Shown here piece by piece: positions 27,594-36,286 of a stretch of DNA of 51,410 nt (positions are counted from its first letter, which is position 1; every line of letters starts with the position of its first letter). The notes under the pieces were generated by a model. The model was not told the origin of the DNA and did not search any database. It saw only the letters and a list, made by a program, of their open reading frames with translations. Source of the DNA: Deltaproteobacteria bacterium (GTDB lineage: Bacteria > Desulfobacterota > Desulfobacteria > Desulfobacterales > ETH-SRB1); assembly GCA_030262895.1 (NCBI GenBank), contig JAJSZW010000006.1, positions 1 to 51,410 on the forward strand. Reading direction: 5' to 3'. A program made the translations under genes and the position numbers.

Positions 27594-29234
27594 TTAAACA
27601 ATCAAACCCCTTACACCAATAACCCCCAGCGCTGCTATAGTTCCTATCCCTAGTGTATTGAGGTCACCTCGAAGCTCTGTTATAAGCACCTCACAACTAA
27701 AGAAAAGGGTTATAATCTTTGCTGCCACCAGCCCCATATGATAGGTTTGGATCTGCTCATGCGGAAGGTTCGGCACCACCAGAGCGATAAAAAGGATCAA
27801 AAAGTCCATAGGGGTGATTTTAAACCCCATTGTTCTTCTTGAAAATTTAGCTGTGAGGATCGCAAAGATCACCAGCACCCCAAAAGAAAGGTTATAAACC
27901 TGTCCAGGCTGCCCGTTCATCCAGGGAGTCATATTTGCTTCGCTCAGGTATATCACAAAGGGAACAAAGATGTATATGATGAGCCGCAGTGCGCTTGCTA
28001 TCCATTCCTTTTTGGCAAGCCACGTCACAAGGATCATGCTCACCAAAGCGATTGCGAAAAACGAAAAATACTTTGGAGTGCTCTCTGGGAGAAAACAGGA
28101 AAAAAGGAGAAGAGCGGGAAACCCCATATAGGTTATTTTGAAAAAAATCTTGATATGAATGTTTTTCCCTTTGAGATTTTTCAGCCTGCCTTTAATAACC
28201 TTATCGAACAGACCATATCGCTTGAGCTTCCAGTCTGACTTGTCTGCTATAGAAAAGCCGAACAAGATGACGCTGGAAAAGATTAGATATCCTATTAGAA
28301 GAAACCATTCAGAGTAAAACCTGAAAAAAAAGGCAGAGGTAACGAGAAAAGCCTGGAGGATATAAATCACAAAGACAGCCTCTGTATGATAAAAGCCTAG
28401 GCGTATGAGCTTGTGATGAAAGTGATTTTTGTCTGCTACAAAAGGCGACCTTCCTTCAGCGGTCCGCTCGTACATAACAGTCAACGTATCAAGAACAGGA
28501 AAACCCAAAAGGATCAAAGGCAAAAGGGGGCTAAGTGGAGTATTCCCCTGCGTGAGCCCCAGCAAAAGGATTATAGCCGAAAAGCCCAGAAGCTGGCTTC
28601 CAGCATCCCCCATAAATAAAGTTGCCGGATATGTGTTAAACCTGAGGAAGCCTAAGATCGCCCCTGCCACACTAACCGATAACAGGGCAATGGCGATGTT
28701 TTCTCCCTGGTAAGCCAGGTACCCTATACAACAAAAGCTCAGAAAACAGATGCCTCCAGCAAGCCCGTCCAGACCGTCGGAAAGGTTAATGGCATTGGTT
28801 ACACCCACAATCACGATGAGTGTCAACGGGATGGCGAACCAGTCGGGTAACAATACATCATTTGGAAGAAGCATACCAAACGATTTGATCTTGATTCCCC
28901 CGTACAGGATCACAATCAGGGCTGCGGCCCCCTGGCCGGCAAACTTAGCCTTGTACCCCAAGTTCTTGAAGTCATCCACGAGCCCGAAAAGGACCACGAT
29001 CCAGGCCCCAATCAAAATCGCCCCCACCTCATGGTTGACAGGTGCCCACAGAAGAATAGGCACAAGCATCCCAGACGCCATAGCGATGCCACCGCTCTTA
29101 GGCATGGGCATAAGGTGGACATTCCTTTCATTTGGATAGTCCATGGCATGTACCCAAATAGCCAGTCTCCTGGAAATAGGTATCAGGACAATGGTGATGA
29201 ACATAGAGATGAGGAATGTGGAGAAATAAATCAT
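27594..29234 (-). CDS. WecA/MraY-family undecaprenyl-phosphate sugar-1-phosphate transferase with extended C-terminus
   Basis: A polytopic membrane protein of the polyprenyl-phosphate N-acetylhexosamine-1-phosphate transferase family. Family motifs appear in order: 'GLVDDFKNLG' (acidic pair), 'NAINLSDGLDGLAGG', 'FMGDAGSQLLGF', and 'KNHFHHKLIRLGF', which contains the H-x-H-H motif near residue 270. Family members load the first sugar phosphate onto undecaprenyl phosphate and so start glycan synthesis. At 546 residues it is much longer than WecA (~360). The extra ~200 residues hold several more membrane helices and may be a fused domain typical of exosortase loci. The substrate sugar cannot be read from sequence. 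Confidence 0.87.
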   Translation of the reverse strand: MIYFSTFLISMFITIVLIPISRRLAIWVHAMDYPNERNVHLMPMPKSGGIAMASGMLVPILLWAPVNHEVGAILIGAWIVVLFGLVDDFKNLGYKAKFAGQGAAALIVILYGGIKIKSFGMLLPNDVLLPDWFAIPLTLIVIVGVTNAINLSDGLDGLAGGICFLSFCCIGYLAYQGENIAIALLSVSVAGAILGFLRFNTYPATLFMGDAGSQLLGFSAIILLLGLTQGNTPLSPLLPLILLGFPVLDTLTVMYERTAEGRSPFVADKNHFHHKLIRLGFYHTEAVFVIYILQAFLVTSAFFFRFYSEWFLLIGYLIFSSVILFGFSIADKSDWKLKRYGLFDKVIKGRLKNLKGKNIHIKIFFKITYMGFPALLLFSCFLPESTPKYFSFFAIALVSMILVTWLAKKEWIASALRLIIYIFVPFVIYLSEANMTPWMNGQPGQVYNLSFGVLVIFAILTAKFSRRTMGFKITPMDFLILFIALVVPNLPHEQIQTYHMGLVAAKIITLFFSCEVLITELRGDLNTLGIGTIAALGVIGVRGLIV

Positions 29235-29273
29235 AGGTTGAACGTTGGGTTTGTTGAATGTGTCTCTGTCGCT

Positions 29274-30842
29274 CTAATCTGGGAGAAACTCCCCAAGCAC
29301 CGGAACAATCTCCCGCGTAAATCCCTGAAGCCTTTTCTCAGCCTCTTCCAGATCCTCAAGCACATGCACAGACGTAATTACCCTCACCATGGCCCCGTCT
29401 GTCCTCTGCCTTGTGAGGGCATCCCAGAATGCAAAGATCTTTAACTGGTAGGCATTGGTCAAAATGCGGCCTCGCTGAGGGAACCAGTAATAGGAAAGCT
29501 GTTTGTACCCGCTTTTCTGCATAAAGGCGCGATTAACCTTCATGAATCCGCCATCATTGGCCGGCAAAGGAATGCCAACAGCGCCGGCCTGTTTGAATAT
29601 CCATCCCCCGCCCGGCAGGCAGGTGGCCGGCGAGTGAATTGACTCTCCCTTGCGCTGGCTTTCGTAATAAGCTACATAAAAATTCACACTTTTACCTGTT
29701 GAGTTTTGGTACTCAATGATTGCGTAGTCGCTCAAATCCAAGGCGTCGATGAATTTTTGCTCCATGGTTTGACGGTTTCCGCTCCATTCACCCACCTTGA
29801 GCGGAAACCGGTCAAACGATTTCTTAATAGGAATCTTTTCCCGAAACTCGATGCCTTGAGACAACGCCAAGGTGGCACCCAGTAGAATAACAGTTACAAC
29901 AAACTGAGGAAGGAAAAATGAGTTTTGAATACCTCCCACCCTCCCTCTCTCCTGCTGCTTTGAATCTTGAACCTTGAACCTTGAACCTTGAACCTTTTTT
30001 AATATCCACATCTCCAGCAACAGAACCCCAAGAGAAAACATAAATATAAACCACCCGGAAAACCCGTGAAAAAACCCCTCAGCAACCTTAGTGCCCCAAA
30101 CCTCGTAAAGAATACCGGTTAAGGCGATGCGCAGGCTGTTGGTAATAATCGAGAGGGGCAAAGTTGAAATAACAAGAATGGCTTTTTTCCAAAAGGCAGC
30201 ACGGAAAAAGTAAGCCAGAAGAATCCCCAGGATAATAAGCGGAAACAAATACCGGAGACCGTTGCACGCATCCACAACCTGAAGTTGCGTAAACCCCAGA
30301 TCAATGACATTACCCTCCCGGTAAGCAGACATGCCGTATAGCTGCATCATGGCCACGCCTAATTGGGAAGAAATCAGCTTAAGATTAACCGAGATCTTGT
30401 TGTGGAGAAAGTTAGGAAAGGGAAACATGGTGAGGCTGAAGAGGAGAGGAAATGCAATGGTTTTTAATTTCTCCCAGCCAAGATGCATCCAGCAGATGCC
30501 CACCATTACCAGCCAAAAAGAGATATAGAGAGTAAAATACTCTCCCCCCAACTCCCCCAACCAAAAAAAGACTATTCCCAAAATAAACGGTATCAGGCCC
30601 TTCCATGAGGAAACCGAAGGGAGCGATGCCAACTGGTTTCTTTTTTCCCAGATCAGGTAAAGGACTATAAAGGGAATCAGGTAGCAGTAACTGTAGTCTT
30701 CTCTTTCCCACTGGGAGATCATGTAGGCAAGAGAGGAATAATAGACTCCGATAAGCAGAAGTCCATAGAGGGCAATCTTTGCCAAACTGGTTGGCTTAAC
30801 AATTCCTATGACCTTCAAATTAATATTTCCTATCAAACTCAT
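29274..30842 (-). CDS. Exosortase fused to EpsI (XrtD-like)
   Basis: Residues ~20-282 are an eight-helix exosortase with the catalytic triad positions of this family: Cys193 in 'VDACNGLRYL', Arg238 in 'TNSLRIAL' and His259 in 'FFHGFSGW'. Residues ~305-522 are an EpsI (DUF3485) domain ('FPLKVGEWSG', 'YYESQRKGESIHSPATCLPG', 'NRAFMQKSG'). Exosortases are membrane transpeptidase-like enzymes that process C-terminal sorting signals such as PEP-CTERM; EpsI is usually a separate or fused partner in EPS loci. The fused form fits the XrtD type, a call from architecture only. The linker 'KKVQGSRFKVQDSKQQ' is encoded by a 7-bp tandem repeat. No PEP-CTERM or VPLPA-CTERM substrate is present in this window. 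Confidence 0.88.
   Translation of the reverse strand: MSLIGNINLKVIGIVKPTSLAKIALYGLLLIGVYYSSLAYMISQWEREDYSYCYLIPFIVLYLIWEKRNQLASLPSVSSWKGLIPFILGIVFFWLGELGGEYFTLYISFWLVMVGICWMHLGWEKLKTIAFPLLFSLTMFPFPNFLHNKISVNLKLISSQLGVAMMQLYGMSAYREGNVIDLGFTQLQVVDACNGLRYLFPLIILGILLAYFFRAAFWKKAILVISTLPLSIITNSLRIALTGILYEVWGTKVAEGFFHGFSGWFIFMFSLGVLLLEMWILKKVQGSRFKVQDSKQQERGRVGGIQNSFFLPQFVVTVILLGATLALSQGIEFREKIPIKKSFDRFPLKVGEWSGNRQTMEQKFIDALDLSDYAIIEYQNSTGKSVNFYVAYYESQRKGESIHSPATCLPGGGWIFKQAGAVGIPLPANDGGFMKVNRAFMQKSGYKQLSYYWFPQRGRILTNAYQLKIFAFWDALTRQRTDGAMVRVITSVHVLEDLEEAEKRLQGFTREIVPVLGEFLPD
29960..29994 (-). repeat. Heptanucleotide tandem repeat in the exosortase-EpsI linker
   Basis: On the minus strand GGTTCAA occurs four times in perfect tandem (29994-29967), followed by a degenerate fifth unit (GATTCAA, 29966-29960). 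A run of six A residues stands in front (30000-29995). Because 7 is not a multiple of 3, gain or loss of one unit shifts the frame between the exosortase and EpsI domains. Confidence 0.93.
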
Positions 30843-30995
30843 TTACGTCCGTGCAATCCGTGTAGCGGGTTCCGTTGATCACAGGCCTTCCAATACAAAC
30901 TTTTGGATTAATCTCAATCCGATCCATTGGAATCATGACAAATACTTCCCGAAAAATTTCTCTTATCGTACCTATGCATAATGGTCATGTCAACT

Positions 30996-31547
30996 TCAGA
31001 ATCTCACCCAGTATCCCACCAACTTAGTTGTTTCTTTCAAAACCAATTTGAGCTGGTGAGGTTCCAACCACCATCCTACTTTTGTCTCCAGATTCTGTGC
31101 AGAAATATATTTTATTTTCTTTCCAGCACCCTGGAAAACAGTCTCAAAAGACCATTTGACACGCCGCAAATGCCACCAGTCGCTGACAACTAAAGCAGAA
31201 TCTATTTTGTGCTCTTGCATGAACCATCGGCAATATTTAGCTTCTTCGAAAGTATTTCTTGGGATATCGGTAACGTAAATATTGGAAGAAGAAACACCAT
31301 TTTTTAGAAAATAATTGGGAGACTGATTCGTTAAAAGAAGTTTTTGGGCATAGCCCATGTTATAAATTTCCAGGACTTTTTCTTGCCTATCTGGTGCGTT
31401 TCCCCCTATACAAATAATAATGTTTACCTTCTCAGGAATATCATTTATCACCCAACATGCTGATAATACGAATAACCCCGCAGTCAAAATTCCGGCTGCA
31501 ATAAAAACATAAAAAATGATTTTCCCGACTTTCCTCACTAGTTTCAT
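30996..31547 (-). CDS. YdcF/ElyC/SanA-like (DUF218) membrane-anchored protein
   Basis: A single N-terminal membrane helix (residues ~10-33) is followed by a DUF218 domain. Typical phrases are 'IICIGGNAPDRQEKVLEIY', 'RNTFEEAKYCRWFM' and 'ALVVSDWWHLRRVKWSFE', the last holding the conserved S-x-x-H-xxR-like segment. DUF218 proteins such as ElyC and SanA affect envelope polysaccharide carriers in Escherichia coli. At 183 residues it is short but complete. It lies between the exosortase and the sugar-metabolism genes. Its exact reaction is unknown. Confidence 0.8.
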   Translation of the reverse strand: MKLVRKVGKIIFYVFIAAGILTAGLFVLSACWVINDIPEKVNIIICIGGNAPDRQEKVLEIYNMGYAQKLLLTNQSPNYFLKNGVSSSNIYVTDIPRNTFEEAKYCRWFMQEHKIDSALVVSDWWHLRRVKWSFETVFQGAGKKIKYISAQNLETKVGWWLEPHQLKLVLKETTKLVGYWVRF

Positions 31548-31623
31548 CGATCACTCGGCTTCTTTGCGTAAGGGGTATCGGTATTAGCGATCTGGACATT
31601 GTAATGAAGAAGCTTCGCAGCAG

Positions 31624-32511
31624 TCAAGAAAAGCTCTCTATAAGCTCCTTGGTCTCTTCTATATGTTGCCTGCTGGATGCTCCGAAGACAATGGATTGTA
31701 TGGCTGGTTGCCGGCAGACATATTCAACCGCTTCTTTGGGTTTGACAGCTCCTGACGCCAAAATGGACATGGCAATCGGTCTAATTTTGTTTTCTTTAAG
31801 TGTCTTTTCGTATGACTCTATGTCGGGATTCATAAAATAGCCGGCCTTATTAATTGCCGAGCATATAATGGGATTTTCAATACCACAATCGAGCAAAAAT
31901 TCGGCCAGTTTGGGCATGTTCATTGTAACAAAGCCAGGTTCGGTCTCATATTTTTCCTTAATATAGGAGGCAAAACCGATAAAAGCATCTTTTACGCCAA
32001 AACCAAGCAAGAGATCAGTGACGATATTCTGTAAAAATATTACCCTAACATTCAGATCCCGAAAAGCCTTCATTTCAATATCTACCAATAATTGCATCAC
32101 CTTGATCATATCCTTTGAAAACAGAGAAGCCCCGCCCTTTGTTAGCATGCCGGCGATTTCACCCATGCTGGAATCTGCCATGATTATATCTTTAAGGGCG
32201 CCAAAAATTCCTTTTTCAGCTACAGCATTGGCATATTTATGGGCATAGGGCATTGATGGATAAAGCCGTATATCAGCAAATCGGGTGGAATTTTGGCGCC
32301 AGTGGTCACAAATATCTTTTGCTATTTCATGTGTATTGAGCATAAAGGCTCTGATCCCGCAATCATAGGCAATATCAATGACGTCAGTAATTGCTTTCAG
32401 ATCTCTGAACCTTTCAGAAAGAGCCTGAGCTTTTTCCTCGGACATATGATTAATCCCAAAAAACTGGTTATCACCAAAAATGACTCGGTCAAGCATTGGT
32501 TTCTTTTGCAT
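31624..32511 (-). CDS. TIM-barrel / aldo-keto reductase-like protein of sugar loci
   Basis: I place the start at 32511 (MQKKPMLDRVIFGDNQFFG), because its ATG overlaps the stop of the previous gene as TAATG; the frame itself extends upstream to 32592. The 295-residue product has 'VIFGDNQFFGINHMSEEKA' at its N-terminus, a central alpha/beta barrel pattern ('DIAYDCGIRAFMLNTHE') and a C-terminal 'QSIVFGASSRQHIEETKELI'. The last phrase resembles the cofactor-site end of aldo/keto reductases. A clear catalytic Tyr/Lys pair is not evident. Translational coupling to the Gfo/Idh/MocA oxidoreductase suggests both act on the same sugar nucleotide or glycan intermediate. Confidence 0.65.
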   Translation of the reverse strand: MQKKPMLDRVIFGDNQFFGINHMSEEKAQALSERFRDLKAITDVIDIAYDCGIRAFMLNTHEIAKDICDHWRQNSTRFADIRLYPSMPYAHKYANAVAEKGIFGALKDIIMADSSMGEIAGMLTKGGASLFSKDMIKVMQLLVDIEMKAFRDLNVRVIFLQNIVTDLLLGFGVKDAFIGFASYIKEKYETEPGFVTMNMPKLAEFLLDCGIENPIICSAINKAGYFMNPDIESYEKTLKENKIRPIAMSILASGAVKPKEAVEYVCRQPAIQSIVFGASSRQHIEETKELIESFS

Positions 32512-33623
32512 TATTTCAAGTACTCCCAAAATTTTTTCCATATGGATGATCGTCTTGAACTCTTCGGCAAAATCGGCGAGGCTTGCGACCATCCATCCTC
32601 CGCTACGAGTGACTGGGACGCATCTTTAGTAATCTCTTCCATTACGATATCGGTTTTCAGTGCCTCGGCAAAACTGGCAATATTGTCGGCGCGCCCTTGA
32701 TTGATACAATCAATGAAATAGTCCAATTGGCGGGTAAATTCATTGCCCCTTACATAAAAGCGAACACTTTTGGCAAAATCTGTAATGCAGCGGGTGTTCC
32801 AGCCCTTGTGAAATCCGTTAGCCTGATCCGCTTCCTTCAAAAAAAGCTTATAGGCATGCTTATCCGCCACAATTTTTCCTTTGGAACCAAAAATTGTGAT
32901 GATATTAGTGGGCTTACGAAAAGATTCATCGCTCCAATTGACCATAATCGTGCCGCTACAGCCATTGTTATAAATGAAGGTTGAACTCACCAAATCTTCC
33001 ACGTCAGATGAATAAACGCTCTGCATAACGCTGCCTATCACCTTGTCCGGTTGGCCTAACAAATAAACAACCAGATCAATGCAATGGGAGGCAAATTCAT
33101 ACATGCATCCACCGCCCGTTTTTCTTTTGCCGCGCCAACTGGCCTTTGAATCTTTCAGCACAGTGGCCCCATACATTTCTGAACTGAAATTTTTAACCTC
33201 ACCAATCAATCCAGAAGCCAGAAGTCTCTTGATCTCCATGAAAACCTCGTTGAAGCGATTCACATAACCCACCTGGTTAACCAAGTTCTTTCCCTCAAGA
33301 TGGGTCAGGGTTTCTTGGCCATCGGCAGCAGTCAGTGCAAATGGTTTTTCAACAAATGTGTGCAAATTATTATCAATAGCAACATTTATAATCTCAGAAT
33401 GAGAATCGGAGGGCGTTGAAATAATCACGAAATCAAGCTCTGCTTCGTCGATCATTTCCTGGTAATCAGAATAGGTTCCAATATCCACATATTTTTTTAA
33501 GACGTTCAACATGGTATTCGACTGATCACATATTGCTGCAATTTCTACCGAAGGATGAGAGTTAAGAATGGAAAAATGGGCAATCCCCATCCTGCCAAAT
33601 CCTATAAATCCAGCTCTGAACAT
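32511..33623 (-). CDS. Gfo/Idh/MocA-family NAD(P)-dependent sugar oxidoreductase
   Basis: The start follows TAGGAG. The Rossmann fingerprint is at the N-terminus ('AGFIGFGRMGIAHFSIL', G-x-G-x-x-G at 8-13). The family motif 'VEKPFALT' appears near residue 92, and the C-terminal domain contains 'GGCMYEFASHCIDLVVYLLG' with the usual His near the active site. Length (370) is normal. In polysaccharide loci these enzymes oxidise, reduce or epimerise sugar nucleotides. The stop overlaps the start of the next gene. Confidence 0.88.
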   Translation of the reverse strand: MFRAGFIGFGRMGIAHFSILNSHPSVEIAAICDQSNTMLNVLKKYVDIGTYSDYQEMIDEAELDFVIISTPSDSHSEIINVAIDNNLHTFVEKPFALTAADGQETLTHLEGKNLVNQVGYVNRFNEVFMEIKRLLASGLIGEVKNFSSEMYGATVLKDSKASWRGKRKTGGGCMYEFASHCIDLVVYLLGQPDKVIGSVMQSVYSSDVEDLVSSTFIYNNGCSGTIMVNWSDESFRKPTNIITIFGSKGKIVADKHAYKLFLKEADQANGFHKGWNTRCITDFAKSVRFYVRGNEFTRQLDYFIDCINQGRADNIASFAEALKTDIVMEEITKDASQSLVAEDGWSQASPILPKSSRRSSIWKKFWEYLK

Positions 33624-33708
33624 TAGACTAAACTCCTATATATTCCAAGTATTTGTTGGGCTTGTATTGATCCTACCGTACTGCATAGTCTATTGATAAT
33701 GAAACCTT

Positions 33709-34464
33709 TCATTTTTTCCTCTGACGTATGGCCTCCCGCGCCACAAGAATAAGAAACGGAAAACTGTAAAGATTCCTCTTCAGCATCCTGGGCTCAAAGG
33801 CAAGACGATATAACCATTCCAGACCAATATTCCTCAAAAAACTGGGCGCCCTTATAGCCGTACCAGCATGAAAATCAAATGCTGCGCCAACTCCAATCAT
33901 CCAGGGCACATTAATTTTTCCCAAATGTTCAGCTATCCACCTCTCTTGCTTCAGCAACCCTAAACCAACCCATAAAATATCAGGTTTGGCTTTATCAATC
34001 TGGTTGATTATTGATTTATCCTCTTCAGGAGTTAATTGGCGAAAGGGCGGAGAATATGTCTCGGCTGTTATTAAACCTGGAAATTTTTCTGTGAGCCTTT
34101 TACTTAGAAGATCTGGAACTCCTCCTTTTCCACCGTAAAAAAAATGGCGCCATTTCTTATCAACACCATACTCACAACATTTCAGCATTAGATCAGGACC
34201 ATACAAACGAGGAATTTTAAAGCCGAGCATTTTGCCTGCCAAGACAACACCAATTCCATCGCAGCATGAAAATCTCGCATTATTGATATAATCAAAGTGA
34301 GTTGGTATTCTTGTAGCGTGGTAGATTGATTCAGTGTTAGTTATGCAAATGTATTTATTCCAGCCACCTTGTATGCCTTTTTCCATCACCAGTAGGATAT
34401 GATCAATGGAACAGCGTGATAGGGGAACATCTAAAACTCTAGCATTGGGGCGTCCAGAAGCCAT
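33709..34464 (-). CDS. WecG/TagA/CpsF-family glycosyltransferase
   Basis: I use the ATG at 34464 (MASGRPNARV); a TTG two codons earlier is also possible. The GT26 pattern is clear: 'YICITNTESIYHATR' near the start, 'CDGIGVVLAGKMLGF', 'LYGPDLM', 'FFYGGKGGVPDLL' and 'PDILWVGLGLLKQERWI'. The end has a basic cluster as in TagA, which sits at the membrane and adds the second sugar to the lipid-linked intermediate. Length (~251) matches. It would act directly after the WecA/MraY-type transferase encoded in this locus. Confidence 0.9.
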   Translation of the reverse strand: MASGRPNARVLDVPLSRCSIDHILLVMEKGIQGGWNKYICITNTESIYHATRIPTHFDYINNARFSCCDGIGVVLAGKMLGFKIPRLYGPDLMLKCCEYGVDKKWRHFFYGGKGGVPDLLSKRLTEKFPGLITAETYSPPFRQLTPEEDKSIINQIDKAKPDILWVGLGLLKQERWIAEHLGKINVPWMIGVGAAFDFHAGTAIRAPSFLRNIGLEWLYRLAFEPRMLKRNLYSFPFLILVAREAIRQRKK

Positions 34465-34502
34465 CTTCAATTAACTATACCAACAGAATGCGAGGCGGAT
34501 GA

Positions 34503-35249
34503 CTATCGATAATGGGCATAACTGAATTCCAGCCTATTCTTTTGCACAAAAAACATATCCATTTGCCAAAAAGCCTTATCCTTAATACGCCATAATGGTT
34601 CGGATATATCTATAACTCTAAAACCAAGTCGATCCATGAAAGAGCACATTTCATAGAATTTCAGACATTCAGGTGCAATATCAAAATTGTAGGCTTCAAT
34701 TACCAATAGATTAGTATCAATAAGAGTTTCTTTTGCTCCATTTATGATAGGGACTTCAAAGCCATGCGTATCAAGTTTGATAAGGTAGGGTTTGGGAAGC
34801 TGTTTTTTTCTCACTTCAATGTCTATTGTTGTTATAGGCACTTCGATCCAATTCGAACCATTATGACTATTATGTGAAGCTATACCTCCAAAAGGATCTG
34901 AAATATCAAAATGTATCGTGCCACCTGCGCTATCACCGGCAGCAGCAAGCACGTAGCTAAAATTAGAGTGTCGACACATTGTTTGTTCCAGTTCATTTTC
35001 GTGATAAGAATTTGCTTCGATTAAGTGGTAGCGTGCCTTGGGCCAGATTTTCTTAGCCTCAAGAGACCAACAGCCATTTGATGCCCCCACGTCCAAAACG
35101 CTTTCAACTGAAAGACCACGAGCTGCAATCCGATGAAGTGCCAGAGGGGTCAGCATAGCTTCGCGAGCAATTCGTTCAGCAAAATTACCATATCTAAAAA
35201 ATGGCATTAACAGTTTTCGTAGGCACTTTTTAGTAACATTTCTAATCAT
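34503..35249 (-). CDS. FkbM-family SAM-dependent methyltransferase
   Basis: A 248-residue protein with a class I methyltransferase core. Motif I is 'VLDVGASNGCWSLEAKKIWP', followed by 'YHLIEANSYHE', and the FkbM phrase 'IDIEVRKKQLPKPYLIKLDT' leads into 'HGFEVPIINGA'. FkbM enzymes methylate hydroxyls, often on sugars of surface glycans. Located between glycosyltransferase genes, it probably O-methylates a residue of the repeat unit. Confidence 0.85.
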   Translation of the reverse strand: MIRNVTKKCLRKLLMPFFRYGNFAERIAREAMLTPLALHRIAARGLSVESVLDVGASNGCWSLEAKKIWPKARYHLIEANSYHENELEQTMCRHSNFSYVLAAAGDSAGGTIHFDISDPFGGIASHNSHNGSNWIEVPITTIDIEVRKKQLPKPYLIKLDTHGFEVPIINGAKETLIDTNLLVIEAYNFDIAPECLKFYEMCSFMDRLGFRVIDISEPLWRIKDKAFWQMDMFFVQKNRLEFSYAHYR

Positions 35250-35317
35250 TGCTTATTCCCTTACTTTAGTTAGGGCATACATCCAGTCTTATTTAGAATG
35301 TAAATCCTTGATTAGGT

Positions 35318-36286
35318 CTATTGAGGTATCCTACTATTGTGAGAGTTGTTTTTTTCCAGCAGAAGCTCGGCAAACGAATATCTTGATAAGGGCCGTAACA
35401 TCTTCTTCTTCAACCAGTCTTTCTCTTTAAGAGAATAGGTTATGAACTTACAATTTTTCCATATTAAAAGGCGAGTCAATATTCTCCCAATCTCACTGCT
35501 TCTACTCACAAAATTCCAAATTTTCGGTGGTGGCTTCAGATCTTGGCAGACTGCCATGACCTCATCATGATATTTGTCTTCCCCTACAGAAGACCTTTGC
35601 TCACCAGGTCTTTTGCGAAAACTGGCCAAAGGAACTGTAATGCTATAGAGTTCCGCATGTTTTGCAAATCTTGTCCAAAGTTCAAAATCTGCCGCAAACT
35701 TCAACTTCAGGTTCAAGCCTCCCACCTTGTCCCAGAGACTTTTTCTCCAGAACATGCTTTCTTGCTGTAAATATCCTGCAAGCTGAGGTCGAAACCATCC
35801 ATTGCTAATATAATTTCTTGGATAAACCGTACCAGCATTGGAAGAAACCTTTATGCACTGACCAATTTGGTTCATGTACGTGGGCAAGCCGATAATCCAT
35901 TCAACTTCTGGGAATTTTAGGAAAATTCTTTCAACAATCGAAAATGTCCATGTATAATAAATGTCATCGGCATTCAACCAGGCCATAATTTCACCTTGTG
36001 CATACTGAAAGCCCTTTTGTATTCCATGGTACATACCTTCGTCAGGTTCACTGATCAAAACGTCAATATCTTCCCGATACTTCTTGATAATATCAAGTGT
36101 CCTGTCAGACGATGCACCATCAGTAATGATATACTGCAAATCGGGGAAATCTTGTTGGATTACCGATCGAATAGTAGCCTCAATATATTGTTCACAATTA
36201 TAGCATGATGTAACAATAGAAATGGGAATGGATTTGTTCATATATTTTTTATTTTTAGGAGCCCTGTTTTTGCTCTCCTTAGGCAT
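35318..36286 (-). CDS. GT2-family glycosyltransferase
   Basis: A GT-A fold enzyme: 'SIVTSCYNCEQYIEATIRSV' at the N-terminus, 'QYIITDGASSDRTLDIIKKY', 'EPDEGMYHGIQKGFQYAQGE' and the D-x-D-like 'WLNADD'. No membrane helices. The start at 36286 overlaps the upstream gene by 8 bp; an in-frame ATG at 36241 (MNKSIPISIV) is an alternative. This subtype ('DGASSDRT...MYHGIQKG') is common in exopolysaccharide operons; donor and acceptor are unknown. Confidence 0.88.
   Translation of the reverse strand: MPKESKNRAPKNKKYMNKSIPISIVTSCYNCEQYIEATIRSVIQQDFPDLQYIITDGASSDRTLDIIKKYREDIDVLISEPDEGMYHGIQKGFQYAQGEIMAWLNADDIYYTWTFSIVERIFLKFPEVEWIIGLPTYMNQIGQCIKVSSNAGTVYPRNYISNGWFRPQLAGYLQQESMFWRKSLWDKVGGLNLKLKFAADFELWTRFAKHAELYSITVPLASFRKRPGEQRSSVGEDKYHDEVMAVCQDLKPPPKIWNFVSRSSEIGRILTRLLIWKNCKFITYSLKEKDWLKKKMLRPLSRYSFAELLLEKNNSHNSRIPQ

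Noticed and set aside
29824..30054. Alternative minus-strand frame across the heptamer repeat
   Set aside because: It is the frame the mRNA would enter after a slip at the repeat; as sequenced, the exosortase-EpsI frame is continuous and both domains are complete.
30996..31193. Plus-strand open frame opposite the YdcF-like gene
   Set aside because: The minus strand carries a clear DUF218 pattern; the plus frame has no family pattern or ribosome site.
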